This document shows positions 16,675 to 25,527 of a stretch of DNA of 64,000 bases, in pieces. Below the pieces are notes generated by a model, which saw nothing but the letters and a program-made list of their open reading frames with translations, did no database searches and had not been told where the DNA came from. Position 1 is the stretch's first letter. Each line of letters opens with the position of its first letter. Source of the stretch: Nonomuraea sp. NEAU-A123 (lineage in GTDB: Bacteria > Actinomycetota > Actinomycetes > Streptosporangiales > Streptosporangiaceae); assembly GCF_018603905.1 (NCBI RefSeq), contig NZ_JAHFZZ010000036.1, forward strand, positions 1 to 64,000, given 5' to 3'. Position numbers and translations under genes: made by a program.

Positions 16675-19036
16675 CGGCAGGCGCGCCGACGCCCCGCACC
16701 ACCTCGACGAGCAGGTGTTTCATCAGCGGTTGGTCGCTCTGCGAGCTGAAGTCCCCGATGGGGCACAGGACGTTCAACTCCGGCATGTATCCCGCCGCGC
16801 AGCCTGCGGGGATGTCGTACGCGACCGCGCGATACCCGTACACCGTGCGGCGAGTGCCGTCCCTGGCGATGCTGGTGATGTCGACCAGGTCGTACTCCGC
16901 GAGGTCGCGCTCGCGCATGTCGTCCCGGTTCATGAACACGACCGTGCGCAGGTTCTTGACGCCGCGGTAGCGATCGTCGTTGGAGTAGATGGTCGTGTTG
17001 AACTGATCATGTGACCGCTTGGTGCTCAAGGTCAGGCGGCCGTCGGCCGGAACGACATCGGGCACCGGCCCCGCCGCGAACTCGGCGCGGCCCGACGGGG
17101 TGAGGAACACGCCCTCCCTCGCCGGTTGCCGGATGCGGAAGCCCAGCGGCCTGCGTACGCGGCGATTGAAGTCCTCTATCCCGTCGAACACCTTCGCCAT
17201 CGTGTCGCGGATGCGGTCGTAGTCGTCGACGTACTCCTGCCACGGCGTCCGGCTGCCGGGGAGGCTCGCCTGCGCCATGCCGCTGATGATCGCCGGCTCG
17301 GATCGCAGATCGGGGGATATGGGCTCCTTCATCCCGAGCGACAGGTGCACCATCGCCATGGAGTCCTCGACCGTGACGGCTTGCACGCCGCCACGCTGGT
17401 GGTCCTTCTCCGAGCGTGCCAGGCAGGGCAGGATGAGCGCCTGCCTGCCGTGCACCACGTGACTGCGGTTGAGCTTGGTGCTGATCTGGACCGTGAGCTC
17501 ACATCGGCGGATCGCCTCGGAGGTCGTCGCGGTGTCGGGTGTGCAGAGAGCGAAGTTGCCCCCCATGCCGACGAACACCTTCACTTCGCCCCGGCGCATC
17601 GCCTCGATCGTGCCGACGGTGTCCAGACCGTGCTGCCGTGGCGGGTCGATACCGCATACCCGCGCCAGCCGGTCGAGCAGCGCCTCCGATGGGCGATGGT
17701 CGATTCCGAACGTGCGGTTGCCCTGAACGTTGCTGTGCCCCCGCACCGGTGAAGGTCCGCAGCCTTCGCGGGCGATGTTGCCGCGCAGGAGCAGCAGGTT
17801 GACGATCTCTCTGACCGAGTCCACGCCGTGCTCCTGCTGGGTGATGCCGAGGCACCAGCAGATGATCGTGCGCTTGGCCTGCACATAGACGTCCGCGATC
17901 TGCCGCATCGTCGCCTGGCTCACCCCCGATTGACGCTCCAGCTCGGCCCACGAGGCGGCGGCGCACGCGTCGCGATAGTCCTCGAAGCCGGTGGTGTAGC
18001 GGTCGACGAACTCCGAGGCGATCGCGCCGGGATCGGTCTCGGCCAGCTCGCAGACGGCCTTGGCCACGCCCCTGAGCAGGGCGAGGTCGCCGCCGATCCG
18101 CGGTTGCACGTTCAGGGTGCTGAGCTCGGTGGACTTGAACCTCGCCATGGCCGCGAATTCGTGTGGCACGATCGTGCGCGTGGCCGCGGCCTCCACGAGC
18201 GGGTTGATGTGCACGATCCGGGCCCCGCGGCGATGTGCCTTGGCGAGGTAGGTGAGCATTCTCGGCGCGTTCGTGGCGGCGTTGACGCCGAGTACGAAGA
18301 TCGCGTCGGCCTCCTCCCAGTCCTTGAGGTCGGCGGTGCCCTTGCCCGTTCCGATCGAGGCCGTCAGCGCGCGCCCGCTCGCCTCGTGGCACATGTTCGA
18401 GCAGTCCGGCAGGTTGTTGGTGCCGTACTCTCTCGCCCACAGCGAGTAGAGGAACGAGCCCTCGTTGCTGAGCCGGCCTGAGGTGTAGAACGAGGCCTGG
18501 TGGGGGCTTTCGAGGCGGTTCAGGGCGACTCCGACGATGGTGAAGGCGTCTTCCCAGGAGATCGGTACGTACCGGTCGCTCGCCGGGTCGTAGCGCATGG
18601 GCTCGGTGAGCCGCCCCTGATCCTCAAGTGCGAAGTCGCTCCATCCGGCCAGCTTGGTGACGGTGTGGGCGGCGAAGAAGTCCCGGTCGGTCCGCTTGTG
18701 GGTCAGCTCCCACATGACGTGCTTGATGCCGTTCTCGCAGATGTCGAGATGCAGACCTTTGGTGTCGTCGGGCCAGGCACACCCCGGGCAGTCGAACCCG
18801 CCGTTCTCGTGGTTCATCCGCCTGATCGCGCGTGGCCCTTCGATCGGCTCGCCGGCCTTCGCGATCACCTCGGCGACGCTTCGCGCCGCACCCCAGCCCG
18901 CGGCGGGATGGTGGTAATCGCGTCGCTCGAAGTGGTCCTCGCTGATGGGACCTCGCCCGAGTGCCGGCTCGCCCGGCACGCTCCCGAGTATGAGATCCGC
19001 CGAGTCCTGAGCGTTCCCGTTCGTGTCCGAGGACAT
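16655..19036 (-). CDS. FdhF/YdeP-type molybdopterin oxidoreductase
   Basis: The start is ATG 19036, with GAGGAGG five bases upstream; a longer frame to 19156 lacks such a site. The product is 793 residues. N-terminal Cys pair CPGC (83-86) and a Cys at 100 leave the iron-sulfur site incomplete compared with formate dehydrogenases. The molybdenum ligand is probably the Cys in DCSNMCHEASG. GRLSNEGSFLYSLWAREYGT, GVNAATNAPRML and GHSNVQGNRT are typical of this family of bis-MGD enzymes. The C-terminal domain (about 660-790) is the MGD-binding barrel. The substrate is unproven: members are annotated as formate dehydrogenase alpha-like or linked to acid resistance. It is convergent with cydAB. Confidence 0.9.
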   Translation of the reverse strand: MSSDTNGNAQDSADLILGSVPGEPALGRGPISEDHFERRDYHHPAAGWGAARSVAEVIAKAGEPIEGPRAIRRMNHENGGFDCPGCAWPDDTKGLHLDICENGIKHVMWELTHKRTDRDFFAAHTVTKLAGWSDFALEDQGRLTEPMRYDPASDRYVPISWEDAFTIVGVALNRLESPHQASFYTSGRLSNEGSFLYSLWAREYGTNNLPDCSNMCHEASGRALTASIGTGKGTADLKDWEEADAIFVLGVNAATNAPRMLTYLAKAHRRGARIVHINPLVEAAATRTIVPHEFAAMARFKSTELSTLNVQPRIGGDLALLRGVAKAVCELAETDPGAIASEFVDRYTTGFEDYRDACAAASWAELERQSGVSQATMRQIADVYVQAKRTIICWCLGITQQEHGVDSVREIVNLLLLRGNIAREGCGPSPVRGHSNVQGNRTFGIDHRPSEALLDRLARVCGIDPPRQHGLDTVGTIEAMRRGEVKVFVGMGGNFALCTPDTATTSEAIRRCELTVQISTKLNRSHVVHGRQALILPCLARSEKDHQRGGVQAVTVEDSMAMVHLSLGMKEPISPDLRSEPAIISGMAQASLPGSRTPWQEYVDDYDRIRDTMAKVFDGIEDFNRRVRRPLGFRIRQPAREGVFLTPSGRAEFAAGPVPDVVPADGRLTLSTKRSHDQFNTTIYSNDDRYRGVKNLRTVVFMNRDDMRERDLAEYDLVDITSIARDGTRRTVYGYRAVAYDIPAGCAAGYMPELNVLCPIGDFSSQSDQPLMKHLLVEVVRGVGAPAVNPVEG

Positions 19037-19317
19037 CGGTCCTCCTCGTTGGCGAGAGCCCGCGCAAGCGACGACAGGCCCGTTTCGGCGGTGGCCCGCT
19101 CCCTCTCTGTGCGAGTCTGACATGCGTCTTTGTTGCCGATTGTCATGGTTGGACAATCTCCGCGTAGATCATGCAGATTTTCCCGGCGGTGGCCACCTCA
19201 CCCTGATCTCGGACCCGGACGCCGTGACACCGGTGATCGAAGACTCGATCTGCTCGGTGAGCTGGATCGGTAGGCCCAGATTCAACGCCCGGTGACCAGC
19301 CGCCATCGCTCATTCTT

Positions 19318-19353
19318 GTATACGCTGTAAACGTGACTGTTTACGGTGTAGAC
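19318..19353. promoter_or_regulatory. TetR-type palindrome overlapping promoter and start
   Basis: Arms GTATACGCTGTAAAC (19318-19332) and GTTTACGGTGTAGAC (19339-19353) flank 6 bases and match as inverted repeats at 12 of 15 positions. TATACG (19319-19324) fits a -10 box, 8 bases before the GTG at 19333, so the RNA is probably leaderless and the start codon lies in the palindrome centre. No tetR gene is adjacent. Confidence 0.65.
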
Positions 19354-20547
19354 ATAGGGGAAGAGACGGTCCGCCGCCCCCGGTGGCGGCGGATCGTGCT
19401 GGTGGTGGTCGTCGTCCTGGCCGTGGTCCTGGTGGGCGGGACGCTCGGCGGCGGCTGGTACGGCAGCGGCATCATGCTCGACCCCGTTCACCCGACCGGC
19501 GGCGAGCACGCCGAACGCGTCCTCGGCGTACGGATGACCGGCGGCGGGAAGGTCGTCGTCCTCGCCTCGTCCGCCGCCACCGCCCGCCCCGGCGCGTGGG
19601 GGCTGGTCTGGGACGGAGGCGCGGCCATGCTCGGTGACATCGTCGGCCAGGCGCCGGGGCGCGTGGAGCGCGAACTGCTCAGCGGCACCGCCCCGCCGAC
19701 CGGCCAGCCGGTGAGCGTGACGTCGACCTACCAGGGCGACCCGAAGACCTCGCTCGGCCTCGACTTCACCGAGATCGCCGTGCCCACCGAACTCGGCGAC
19801 GCCCCCGCCTGGTACATCCCCGCCGCCGACCCAGCCGCCACGACCTGGGCCATCATGGTGCACGGCAGCAACGGCCGGCGCCAGGCGACCCTGCACGCCA
19901 TCCCCGCGATGCACCGCTTCGGGCTGCCCGTGCTCGACATCACCTACCGCAACGACCTCGGGGCCCCGGCTTCTCCCGACGGGTTCATCCACCTTGGCGC
20001 GTCCGAGTGGCGCGACGTGGAGTCCGCGGTCCGCGCCGCGCAGGGCAGGGGCGCCCGTCGGGTGGTGCTGTTCGGGGAGTCCATGGGTGGGGCTGTCGTC
20101 GGCCAGTTCCTCACCCACTCGCGGCTGGCCGATGTCGTCGCCGCCGTCGTCCTGGAGAACCCGCTGCTCAGCGCGCCCCTGACGAGTGACTTCCAGGTCG
20201 GCCTGATGCGCATGCCGACGATGATGGCCCGGGCCGGCGACCTGATCGCCGGGTGGCGGGCCGGGATCGACGTCAGCCGGATCGACCTGCTCGGTCATCC
20301 GCCGAGGGTGAAGCCGCCGGCGCTGGTGCTCCAGGGTGACGCCGATGTCGAGGTCCCCGTCCAGGCGTCACGGGACTTCGCCGCGGCGGGGGCTCGGCTG
20401 GGGTGGGCCATCCAGTACGTGGAGTTCCCGGGCGCCGGGCACACGCAGGAGTGGAACACCGACCGTGCCCGCTATGAGAGCTCGCTGTCCGGCTTCCTCG
20501 CTCGCGCACTGGGGCCTGGTCAGCACGTCGAGCCGACCACCTCGTAG
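19333..20547 (+). CDS. Membrane-anchored alpha/beta hydrolase
   Basis: The product has 404 residues with an N-terminal signal anchor (about 20-41, flanked by RRPRWRR) and then an extracytoplasmic hydrolase domain. IMVHGSNG forms the oxyanion region, GESMGG the nucleophile elbow (Ser about 248), QGDADVEVP the acid and GAGHTQEW the His. It is of the peptidase S9/serine aminopeptidase-like fold class; the substrate is unknown. The start is GTG 19333, inside a palindromic operator with a -10 box just upstream, so a leaderless transcript is likely. Its 3' end overlaps the convergent esterase gene by 28 bases. Confidence 0.88.
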   Translation: MTVYGVDIGEETVRRPRWRRIVLVVVVVLAVVLVGGTLGGGWYGSGIMLDPVHPTGGEHAERVLGVRMTGGGKVVVLASSAATARPGAWGLVWDGGAAMLGDIVGQAPGRVERELLSGTAPPTGQPVSVTSTYQGDPKTSLGLDFTEIAVPTELGDAPAWYIPAADPAATTWAIMVHGSNGRRQATLHAIPAMHRFGLPVLDITYRNDLGAPASPDGFIHLGASEWRDVESAVRAAQGRGARRVVLFGESMGGAVVGQFLTHSRLADVVAAVVLENPLLSAPLTSDFQVGLMRMPTMMARAGDLIAGWRAGIDVSRIDLLGHPPRVKPPALVLQGDADVEVPVQASRDFAAAGARLGWAIQYVEFPGAGHTQEWNTDRARYESSLSGFLARALGPGQHVEPTTS

Positions 20548-21692
20548 GAGTTCTGTCCTGTTTGTCGCAGCGTAGTGGTCACGAACGTGTTCCACAGGCC
20601 CATTGCCTGGTGGGAGCCGTTGGCGTAGGCGTAGCCGCCGGATTGGTAGGCGCGGCCCGCCTGGGTGTGCGCGTAGTTGGTGGCGGTGAAGCAGGGCTGC
20701 GGTGACGGGGTGGGGGTCGGGGTCGGCGGCGATCCGGTGTCGAGGCCGAAGAAGCGGCTGTCGTAGTACGCCGAACAGATGGTGTCGAGGAAGTAGGCGC
20801 CCGCCGTGCCGCACTGCTCGGCGGCGCCGCCCGGATCGACCGGGGTGCCGTGACCCATCCCGGCGATCCGGTAGAAGCGCACCTCACCGCCGCCGTAGGT
20901 CTCCATCGTGGTCCCGCCTGGCAGGCTCGTCGTCGAGGCGGGGGCCTGCGACAGGCCGAGTACGTCGGTGAACTGGTCTCTGAGCTCGACGCCGTTGGCC
21001 TTGTTGACCACGTAGTCGGCCTGGCCGTGCCAGATGCTCACCCTCGGCCGCGGCCCGGTGTATCCGGGGTAGGCGCCGCGTACCAGGGCTCCCCAGTCCT
21101 GCGGGGTCTTGGTGACCGGGCCGTTCATGCAGGTGCTCGTCGAGGCGGGCGGGGAGCAGCGGTACGGCAGACCGGCGACGATGGAGGCCGCGTCGAACAG
21201 CTCCGGATACGTCGCCACCATGACCGCGGTCATCGCGCCGCCCGCGGACAGGCCGGTGATGGAGATCCGGCCGGGGTCGAGCTGGTAGGTGCTCGTCGCG
21301 TACGTCACCATCTGGGCGATGGACAGCGCCTCGCCCTGGCCGCGCCCGATGTCGCCTTCTTGGAACCACTGGAAACAGTTCGACGGTGGCGTGGTGGCTT
21401 CGGGGAAGATCAGCGCGAAGCCGTACAGGTCGGCGAACCTCCGCCAGCCCGAGTTGGTGTAGTAGACGTCGGCGCTCTGCGTGCAACCGTGCAGCGCGAC
21501 GACGGCGGGGGAGCCCGGGGGCAGGCCGTCGGGGCGGTAGACCCACATGTTCAGGGGACCCGGGTTCGAGCCGAACCCCGTGACCTTCGTCAAGGAGGCC
21601 GCCCGGGACGGGCGGGCGACGGCGAGTACGGCGAGGACGAGGATGAGCGCCGTCATGGCTCTGACGACGGCCCGGCTGGGGAGCGGAAACAT
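20520..21692 (-). CDS. Secreted PHB depolymerase-family esterase
   Basis: The product has 390 residues with a signal peptide (cleavage near SRAAS, residue 32). The catalytic domain is of the polyhydroxybutyrate depolymerase/feruloyl esterase type: VVALHGCTQSADVYYTNSGW near 65, nucleophile GLSAGG (about 150), Asp in WHGQADYVV and His in GMGHGTPVD. A Pro/Thr linker (TPTPTPSPQP) leads to a C-terminal module of about 55 residues with two Cys (CFTATNYAHTQAG to GSTC), as in poly(3-hydroxyalkanoate) depolymerases. It hydrolyses esters outside the cell. GGAG precedes the ATG at 21692. Confidence 0.9.
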   Translation of the reverse strand: MFPLPSRAVVRAMTALILVLAVLAVARPSRAASLTKVTGFGSNPGPLNMWVYRPDGLPPGSPAVVALHGCTQSADVYYTNSGWRRFADLYGFALIFPEATTPPSNCFQWFQEGDIGRGQGEALSIAQMVTYATSTYQLDPGRISITGLSAGGAMTAVMVATYPELFDAASIVAGLPYRCSPPASTSTCMNGPVTKTPQDWGALVRGAYPGYTGPRPRVSIWHGQADYVVNKANGVELRDQFTDVLGLSQAPASTTSLPGGTTMETYGGGEVRFYRIAGMGHGTPVDPGGAAEQCGTAGAYFLDTICSAYYDSRFFGLDTGSPPTPTPTPSPQPCFTATNYAHTQAGRAYQSGGYAYANGSHQAMGLWNTFVTTTLRQTGQNSYEVVGSTC

Positions 21693-22023
21693 CGGCGACT
21701 CCGGAGTTCACACGCCTGGCGATTGCCCGCGACGGTACGTTCCGGGCGAACGGCCTGATATGTGGCACGCACCAGATTTCCCAGAGCCATACATGTGCGT
21801 CCGGCCCATGCCACTCCAGCCGTGCGGCCCGTCCCTCCCGTTCGGGCTGCTCGGGCTGTCCGGCCGTGTGGTCCGAGCCTGTCGGCCGGCCCGGCTATTC
21901 GGTCGCGTGGCCCGTGCGCGAGCTTGCCGGGCGGCCCGCCCCTGCCCTTCGGCCGTACAGCCGGAGCATGCCACTCCGCCGCCTCACATCGAGGTCGGTG
22001 GTTGGTCGTTCAGCGGGATCTCG
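21693..22023. other. Intergenic region, low complexity
   Basis: This stretch holds no convincing gene. It contains degenerate GC-rich direct repeats built on CGGCCCG and a repeated ATGCCACTCC (near 21809 and 21968). The frames that cross it have arginine-rich, non-protein-like composition. It carries the upstream region of the esterase gene. Confidence 0.5.
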
Positions 22024-22692
22024 TCAGCGAGGGTGAGGCACGTCGAAATGGATGCCTTCGAGGAGGTCGGCGGCGGGCCGGTCCAGGACGTGCGCGCCGG
22101 TGGCCGGGCCGGTCTGGCCGGCCCGGACCCTCGCCAGCAGCGCCTCCCAGCGGCGATGGTGCTGCGCGAACGTCCGCGTCGCCACGACCCGCCCTCTGGC
22201 CTGCTGACCGGCCAGCGCGTCCTCGGGAGGAGCGTCCAGCAACAGCAGGTGGAACGGAACCGCCGACCGTCGTGCCAGCCAGGCGAACCCGTGCAGCACG
22301 GCCGACCCGCAGCCGCGATTGTGCGCGATCACCGCGGACCCGCCCCGCAGCGCCCGGCCGATGCGCCACACGTGCGTCGTGAACACCACCGCCGTACGCA
22401 CCGGCTTGGGCGCCCAGCCCAGGCTCGTGCTCCACCGCAGCCGAGACTGCGACGAGTCGATCACCACGACCGAGCCCGCCACGACGGGGCGGCTCTCCGT
22501 GCCGTCCAGGGCGTACAGGCGGCGCAGCAGTGTGGTCTTGCCCGCACCGGGCAGGCCGGTAAGGATCACCAGGGATCCGGCCGGATAGCGCAACGTTCCA
22601 GCGGCCTCCGGAGCCGCCGGCGCCGAGATTGCCAAGATCCTCACCCTCACCCCGATAGGACGGACACGCGCGTCGGTCACATTTTGCTGCAT
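22024..22692 (-). CDS. P-loop kinase-like ATPase
   Basis: The product has 222 residues. Walker A is GLPGAGKTT (about 45-53), followed by VVVIDSSQSRLRW, a position where zeta-toxin-like and adenylylsulfate-kinase-like P-loop kinases hold their substrate Asp, and FTTHVWRIGRAL. The middle has VPFHLLLLDAPPEDALAGQQARGR, which resembles the lid of small-molecule kinases. It is probably a nucleotide- or metabolite-kinase of the AAA_33 type, and the substrate is unknown. It stands alone; no antitoxin-like partner is adjacent. Confidence 0.8.
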   Translation of the reverse strand: MQQNVTDARVRPIGVRVRILAISAPAAPEAAGTLRYPAGSLVILTGLPGAGKTTLLRRLYALDGTESRPVVAGSVVVIDSSQSRLRWSTSLGWAPKPVRTAVVFTTHVWRIGRALRGGSAVIAHNRGCGSAVLHGFAWLARRSAVPFHLLLLDAPPEDALAGQQARGRVVATRTFAQHHRRWEALLARVRAGQTGPATGAHVLDRPAADLLEGIHFDVPHPR

Positions 22693-22828
22693 GTCAGGCG
22701 ATAAGAGTGCAGCATTGGCGACCCTGCTCCGCTTCTGCCCACCTGATGACGTTGACCGGAGACCGTTCTCGGCGATCGGCCGGGCTCGGTGTCGGGCTGT
22801 GTGTCGGGCTCTCCGGACGGGCGACCGC

Positions 22829-22858
22829 TAGTATGGTGGGAAAGCGCTTTCAAGGAGG
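22829..22858 (+). promoter_or_regulatory. Promoter with LacI-type operator
   Basis: A -10-like TAGTAT (22829-22834) is followed at once by the perfect palindrome GAAAGCGCTTTC (22840-22851), the classic LacI/CcpA-type core, and then a strong ribosome site AAGGAGG (22852-22858). Binding there would block initiation. No LacI-family gene is adjacent. Confidence 0.6.
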
Positions 22859-22864
22859 CGTCCC

Positions 22865-22888
22865 ATGATCCGCCAAGGCTCACACTGA
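22865..22888 (+). CDS. Seven-residue upstream ORF
   Basis: ATG 22865 lies six bases after a near-perfect ribosome site AAGGAGG. It encodes MIRQGSH, and its TGA stop overlaps the ATG of the hydrolase gene (TGATG at 22886-22890). The hydrolase itself has no ribosome site of its own, so it may be translated by re-initiation. Expression of the peptide is unproven. Confidence 0.5.
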   Translation: MIRQGSH

Positions 22889-23655
22889 TGGCCCCCGTAA
22901 CGCTGTACCACACCGATCGCGGCGAGGGCGAGACCCTGCTGCTCGTGCACGGCTGGGGCGGTCACGCCCGTACGTGGGATCCCATCGCCGACGCGCTCCA
23001 GCCCGGTCACCGCGTGATCGCCGCCGACCTGCGCGGGCACGGGAAGTCGCCCGTGCCCCTGGACGGCTACCGCCCCACTGACCTGGCGGGCGACCTCGTC
23101 GCCCTGCTCGATCGCCTCGGCGCCGGGCCGGTCGTGGCGGTGGGGCACTCGATGGGCGCCCAGGTCGTCACCGCCATGGCCGTGGAGCACCCCGAACACG
23201 TCTCGGCGCTGGTGGTCGTCGATCCCGCCTACGGGGCCGACGCCGCCGAGGAGCGACTGTTCGCCAGACGGCTGGCCGCCCTGCGGGCCAACGGCGCGCG
23301 GGCGGCCGTCCGCCAGCTCGGCTCCATGCCCGCCGCGGTACGCGACCAACTGCTCGCCACGCCCGGCCACGTGCTGGCCGCGTGCTACGAGGGCATGTAC
23401 CTGGGCCCGGACGCGTTCGGCGCCCGCCCCGCGACGCACCGGTACCTGGCCAGGCGCACCCGCCCGGTGCTCTGCGTCCGCTCACTGAGCGAGCCGGCCG
23501 CCTGGGAGTCCTCGATCCCCGCACCTTCCGGGTCGCAGATGGTCACCTGGGACGGCACCGGTCATTTCCTACATCTGGAACGACCCCAGGCGTTCGTGGG
23601 CCTCCTCGGCCGCTGGCTGCCCACCCTCCACCCCCACGCCCGCATCCGCGCCTAA
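22888..23655 (+). CDS. Alpha/beta hydrolase
   Basis: The start is the ATG at 22888, giving 255 residues beginning MAPVTLYHTDRGEG; upstream in-frame sequence runs through the operator and is not protein-like. The fold signature is clear: LLLVHGWGGHARTWDP, DLRGHGKSP, nucleophile GHSMGA (Ser about 86), VVVDPAYG, and the catalytic His in DGTGHFLHLERP. It is a soluble esterase, lactonase or C-C hydrolase type; the substrate is unknown. Translation appears to depend on the seven-codon upstream ORF, and transcription on a LacI-type operator. Confidence 0.9.
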   Translation: MAPVTLYHTDRGEGETLLLVHGWGGHARTWDPIADALQPGHRVIAADLRGHGKSPVPLDGYRPTDLAGDLVALLDRLGAGPVVAVGHSMGAQVVTAMAVEHPEHVSALVVVDPAYGADAAEERLFARRLAALRANGARAAVRQLGSMPAAVRDQLLATPGHVLAACYEGMYLGPDAFGARPATHRYLARRTRPVLCVRSLSEPAAWESSIPAPSGSQMVTWDGTGHFLHLERPQAFVGLLGRWLPTLHPHARIRA

Positions 23656-23898
23656 CCTGCCATCGCGGAACAGCCCACCAAGCAGCAAGGCTGGAAGGCG
23701 CCTTCTCGCTGTCGTGCCCCGGATGGGCGGCTACACCGAGTACGGCACCTTGCCGATCATCTCGCTGACCCTTGTCTTGGACGGCCGGGACGTGGTGGTG
23801 GCCGCCGGACTACCTGACGGCGCTCGGCCTTCTCGACCGCCACGCTCGCATCTCGGCGGGCTCAGCGGGGTGGTTCCCGGCCGTTCGGGATCCTGGTC

Positions 23899-24819
23899 CT
23901 AGCCGACGAGCCGTTTGCGCCAGTCCAGCGGCGTGATCGTGATGGTCTGCAGGGGGTCGCCGTTCCACTCCACCGACAGTCCGGCCTCCTCGAGCGCTGA
24001 CGCAACCGCTTGGCCGATGGACGTCGCCGTCGCGGGCGAACCGTGGAACGCGCCGTACAGAAGCGACAGCCCGTGCCCGCGGGCGGCCGCGTCTGTGCAC
24101 TGGGAGTGGAAGTACACGAAGCCCCAGGCGTCCGGAGCGCTTGTCCCGCCGATCTCCGCGTCACCGCACGAACGGCAACAGGTGAAGTTCTCCCGGGCCG
24201 TGATGCCTGCCTGCTCCAGTGCCGTGAAGGCCCGGATGAGCCGCTCCGGGTCCGTCTGGCCTTCCCAGGCGGTTTGTTCCGCGACGCGCTCCAGCCACAT
24301 CCGGTTGACCAACTGCCACGACTGCCCGGGTGAGACCGGCCGGTGGTCGCCGGAGACGAGATGGTCCTGCGCGATCTCGGCCAGTTGCGCTCTTGTGGCA
24401 TAGCCGCCGACCAGCACCTCGCGCAGGCGCGTTTCGAGCCGGTCACGCTCGTCCTCGTCGAGGTCGAGCGGGGGAACGGAACCTGTGGCGGGGCCCAGGT
24501 CCAGCGGCGCCCAGTCCAGTCCGATCTTCCAGTCAGGTTCCTGACGCGCCCAGCCGGTCATCGCCGCGATCACGGATTCCGGTCCGCCGACCGTCACCTG
24601 AAAGTGTCGGTCGGGGCCGCCGTCCCGGTGCTCCAGCGTGTAGTCGCCGCCTGCTTCATGCCACACCTGGATGTGAACATCGGGCAGGTCGGGGACCCGC
24701 TGGACGACCAGGAACCTGTCGTTGTCCCCGCCGATCCGGCGGACCAGGCCGGCAAGCTCCTGGGCGGTGACCCGGATGCGCCGCTGCCCGGTCTCTGCCT
24801 CCACCGCGATCTCCAGCAT
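23899..24819 (-). CDS. DUF6891-like hypothetical protein
   Basis: The start is ATG 24819, at MLEIAVEAETG; the frame is open further upstream but that part is arginine-rich and unlike protein. The 306-residue product begins with an Imm1-like beta-rich N-terminus (VHIQVWHEAGGDYTLEH) and continues with a C-terminal region containing NFTCCRSCGDAEI, a C-C-x-x-C cluster, and WGFVYFHSQCTD. That second region matches my memory of DUF6891. A metal site is possible. Function is unknown; the N-terminus resembles immunity proteins, which is only suggestive. Confidence 0.75.
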   Translation of the reverse strand: MLEIAVEAETGQRRIRVTAQELAGLVRRIGGDNDRFLVVQRVPDLPDVHIQVWHEAGGDYTLEHRDGGPDRHFQVTVGGPESVIAAMTGWARQEPDWKIGLDWAPLDLGPATGSVPPLDLDEDERDRLETRLREVLVGGYATRAQLAEIAQDHLVSGDHRPVSPGQSWQLVNRMWLERVAEQTAWEGQTDPERLIRAFTALEQAGITARENFTCCRSCGDAEIGGTSAPDAWGFVYFHSQCTDAAARGHGLSLLYGAFHGSPATATSIGQAVASALEEAGLSVEWNGDPLQTITITPLDWRKRLVG

Positions 24820-25084
24820 GCCGCCCATCCTGGCATGGGCCACTGACGACGCGTCGGCGTCCGGCCGGACCGGACGGCCCAACGTCGATGCCTCGCGAGA
24901 TCGATCCCGTCGGGCATCGACGCCCACGGGTACTGCGAGCATCCGCACGGTGCCCCCGTTTGGCAACCAGCCCGTCCAGCGCGGGCACCGCTACCGAGAG
25001 GGAGCTAACAAATCGTATCCATGAAGTTACTGTAGGTGCGGGTAGGTGGCGGAGCGTGAGTAGTCCCGATCCAAAGGGAGCCCG

Positions 25085-25417
25085 ATGACCATGCCAGAGA
25101 ATCTCCTGACGTACCCTCCCGCTCCGGTCGAGCGGACGATCAACGGAGCCGGGTCGATCGAGGCCGCAGGCGTCGGCCATTCCGTACGGACGGCTCGGCG
25201 GGTGCTCCGGCATGCCGTGGCCGCAGTCGCTGGGGCGGGACTGCTGGCACTCGCCAGCCCCGCTGCGGCAGCCGATGGGAATGCCGTTGAGGTAGCGGTC
25301 AACGGAGGCCATCCCCTTTTCGGGAAAATCACCATCAAGCTTCCCGACATCGCCGTCAGCGCCGCCGGCATTCTCGACGTCATGGCCCCCGGCAGCCTCC
25401 AACAGAAGATCTTCTGA
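25085..25417 (+). CDS. Small secreted hypothetical protein
   Basis: The ATG at 25085 follows AAAGGGAG. The 110-residue product has an unusually long N-terminal region (about 37 residues) before the hydrophobic signal core AVAAVAGAGLLALASPAAA, after which only about 45 residues remain: NAVEVAVNGGHPLFGKITIK and on to the end. No Cys and no known family are present. It is probably exported, but the alternative that it is a non-functional frame is not excluded. Confidence 0.55.
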   Translation: MTMPENLLTYPPAPVERTINGAGSIEAAGVGHSVRTARRVLRHAVAAVAGAGLLALASPAAAADGNAVEVAVNGGHPLFGKITIKLPDIAVSAAGILDVMAPGSLQQKIF

Positions 25418-25469
25418 CCTTCACCATCGCATCGGGTGCAGGCCGGAGCTCGGCGACCTGGCCATGAGT

Positions 25470-25496
25470 GCCCGCCAGACATGGTGTCTGGCGGGC
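25470..25496 (+). terminator. Hairpin terminator
   Basis: A perfect 11-base stem GCCCGCCAGAC / GTCTGGCGGGC with a 5-base loop lies 52 bases after the secreted-protein stop codon. There is no clear T-run, as is usual in actinomycetes. Confidence 0.65.
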
Positions 25497-25527
25497 GTAG
25501 GGCTTACCTCGGGGGAGGTCGGCCCAG

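Noticed and set aside
20520..20547. Fusion of the two convergent hydrolase genes
   Set aside because: The overlap is only 28 bases and both products end normally; convergent overlaps of this size are common here.
22024..22692. P-loop protein as a zeta toxin
   Set aside because: There is no epsilon-like antitoxin gene next to it and the substrate-binding residues of zeta toxins are not clear.
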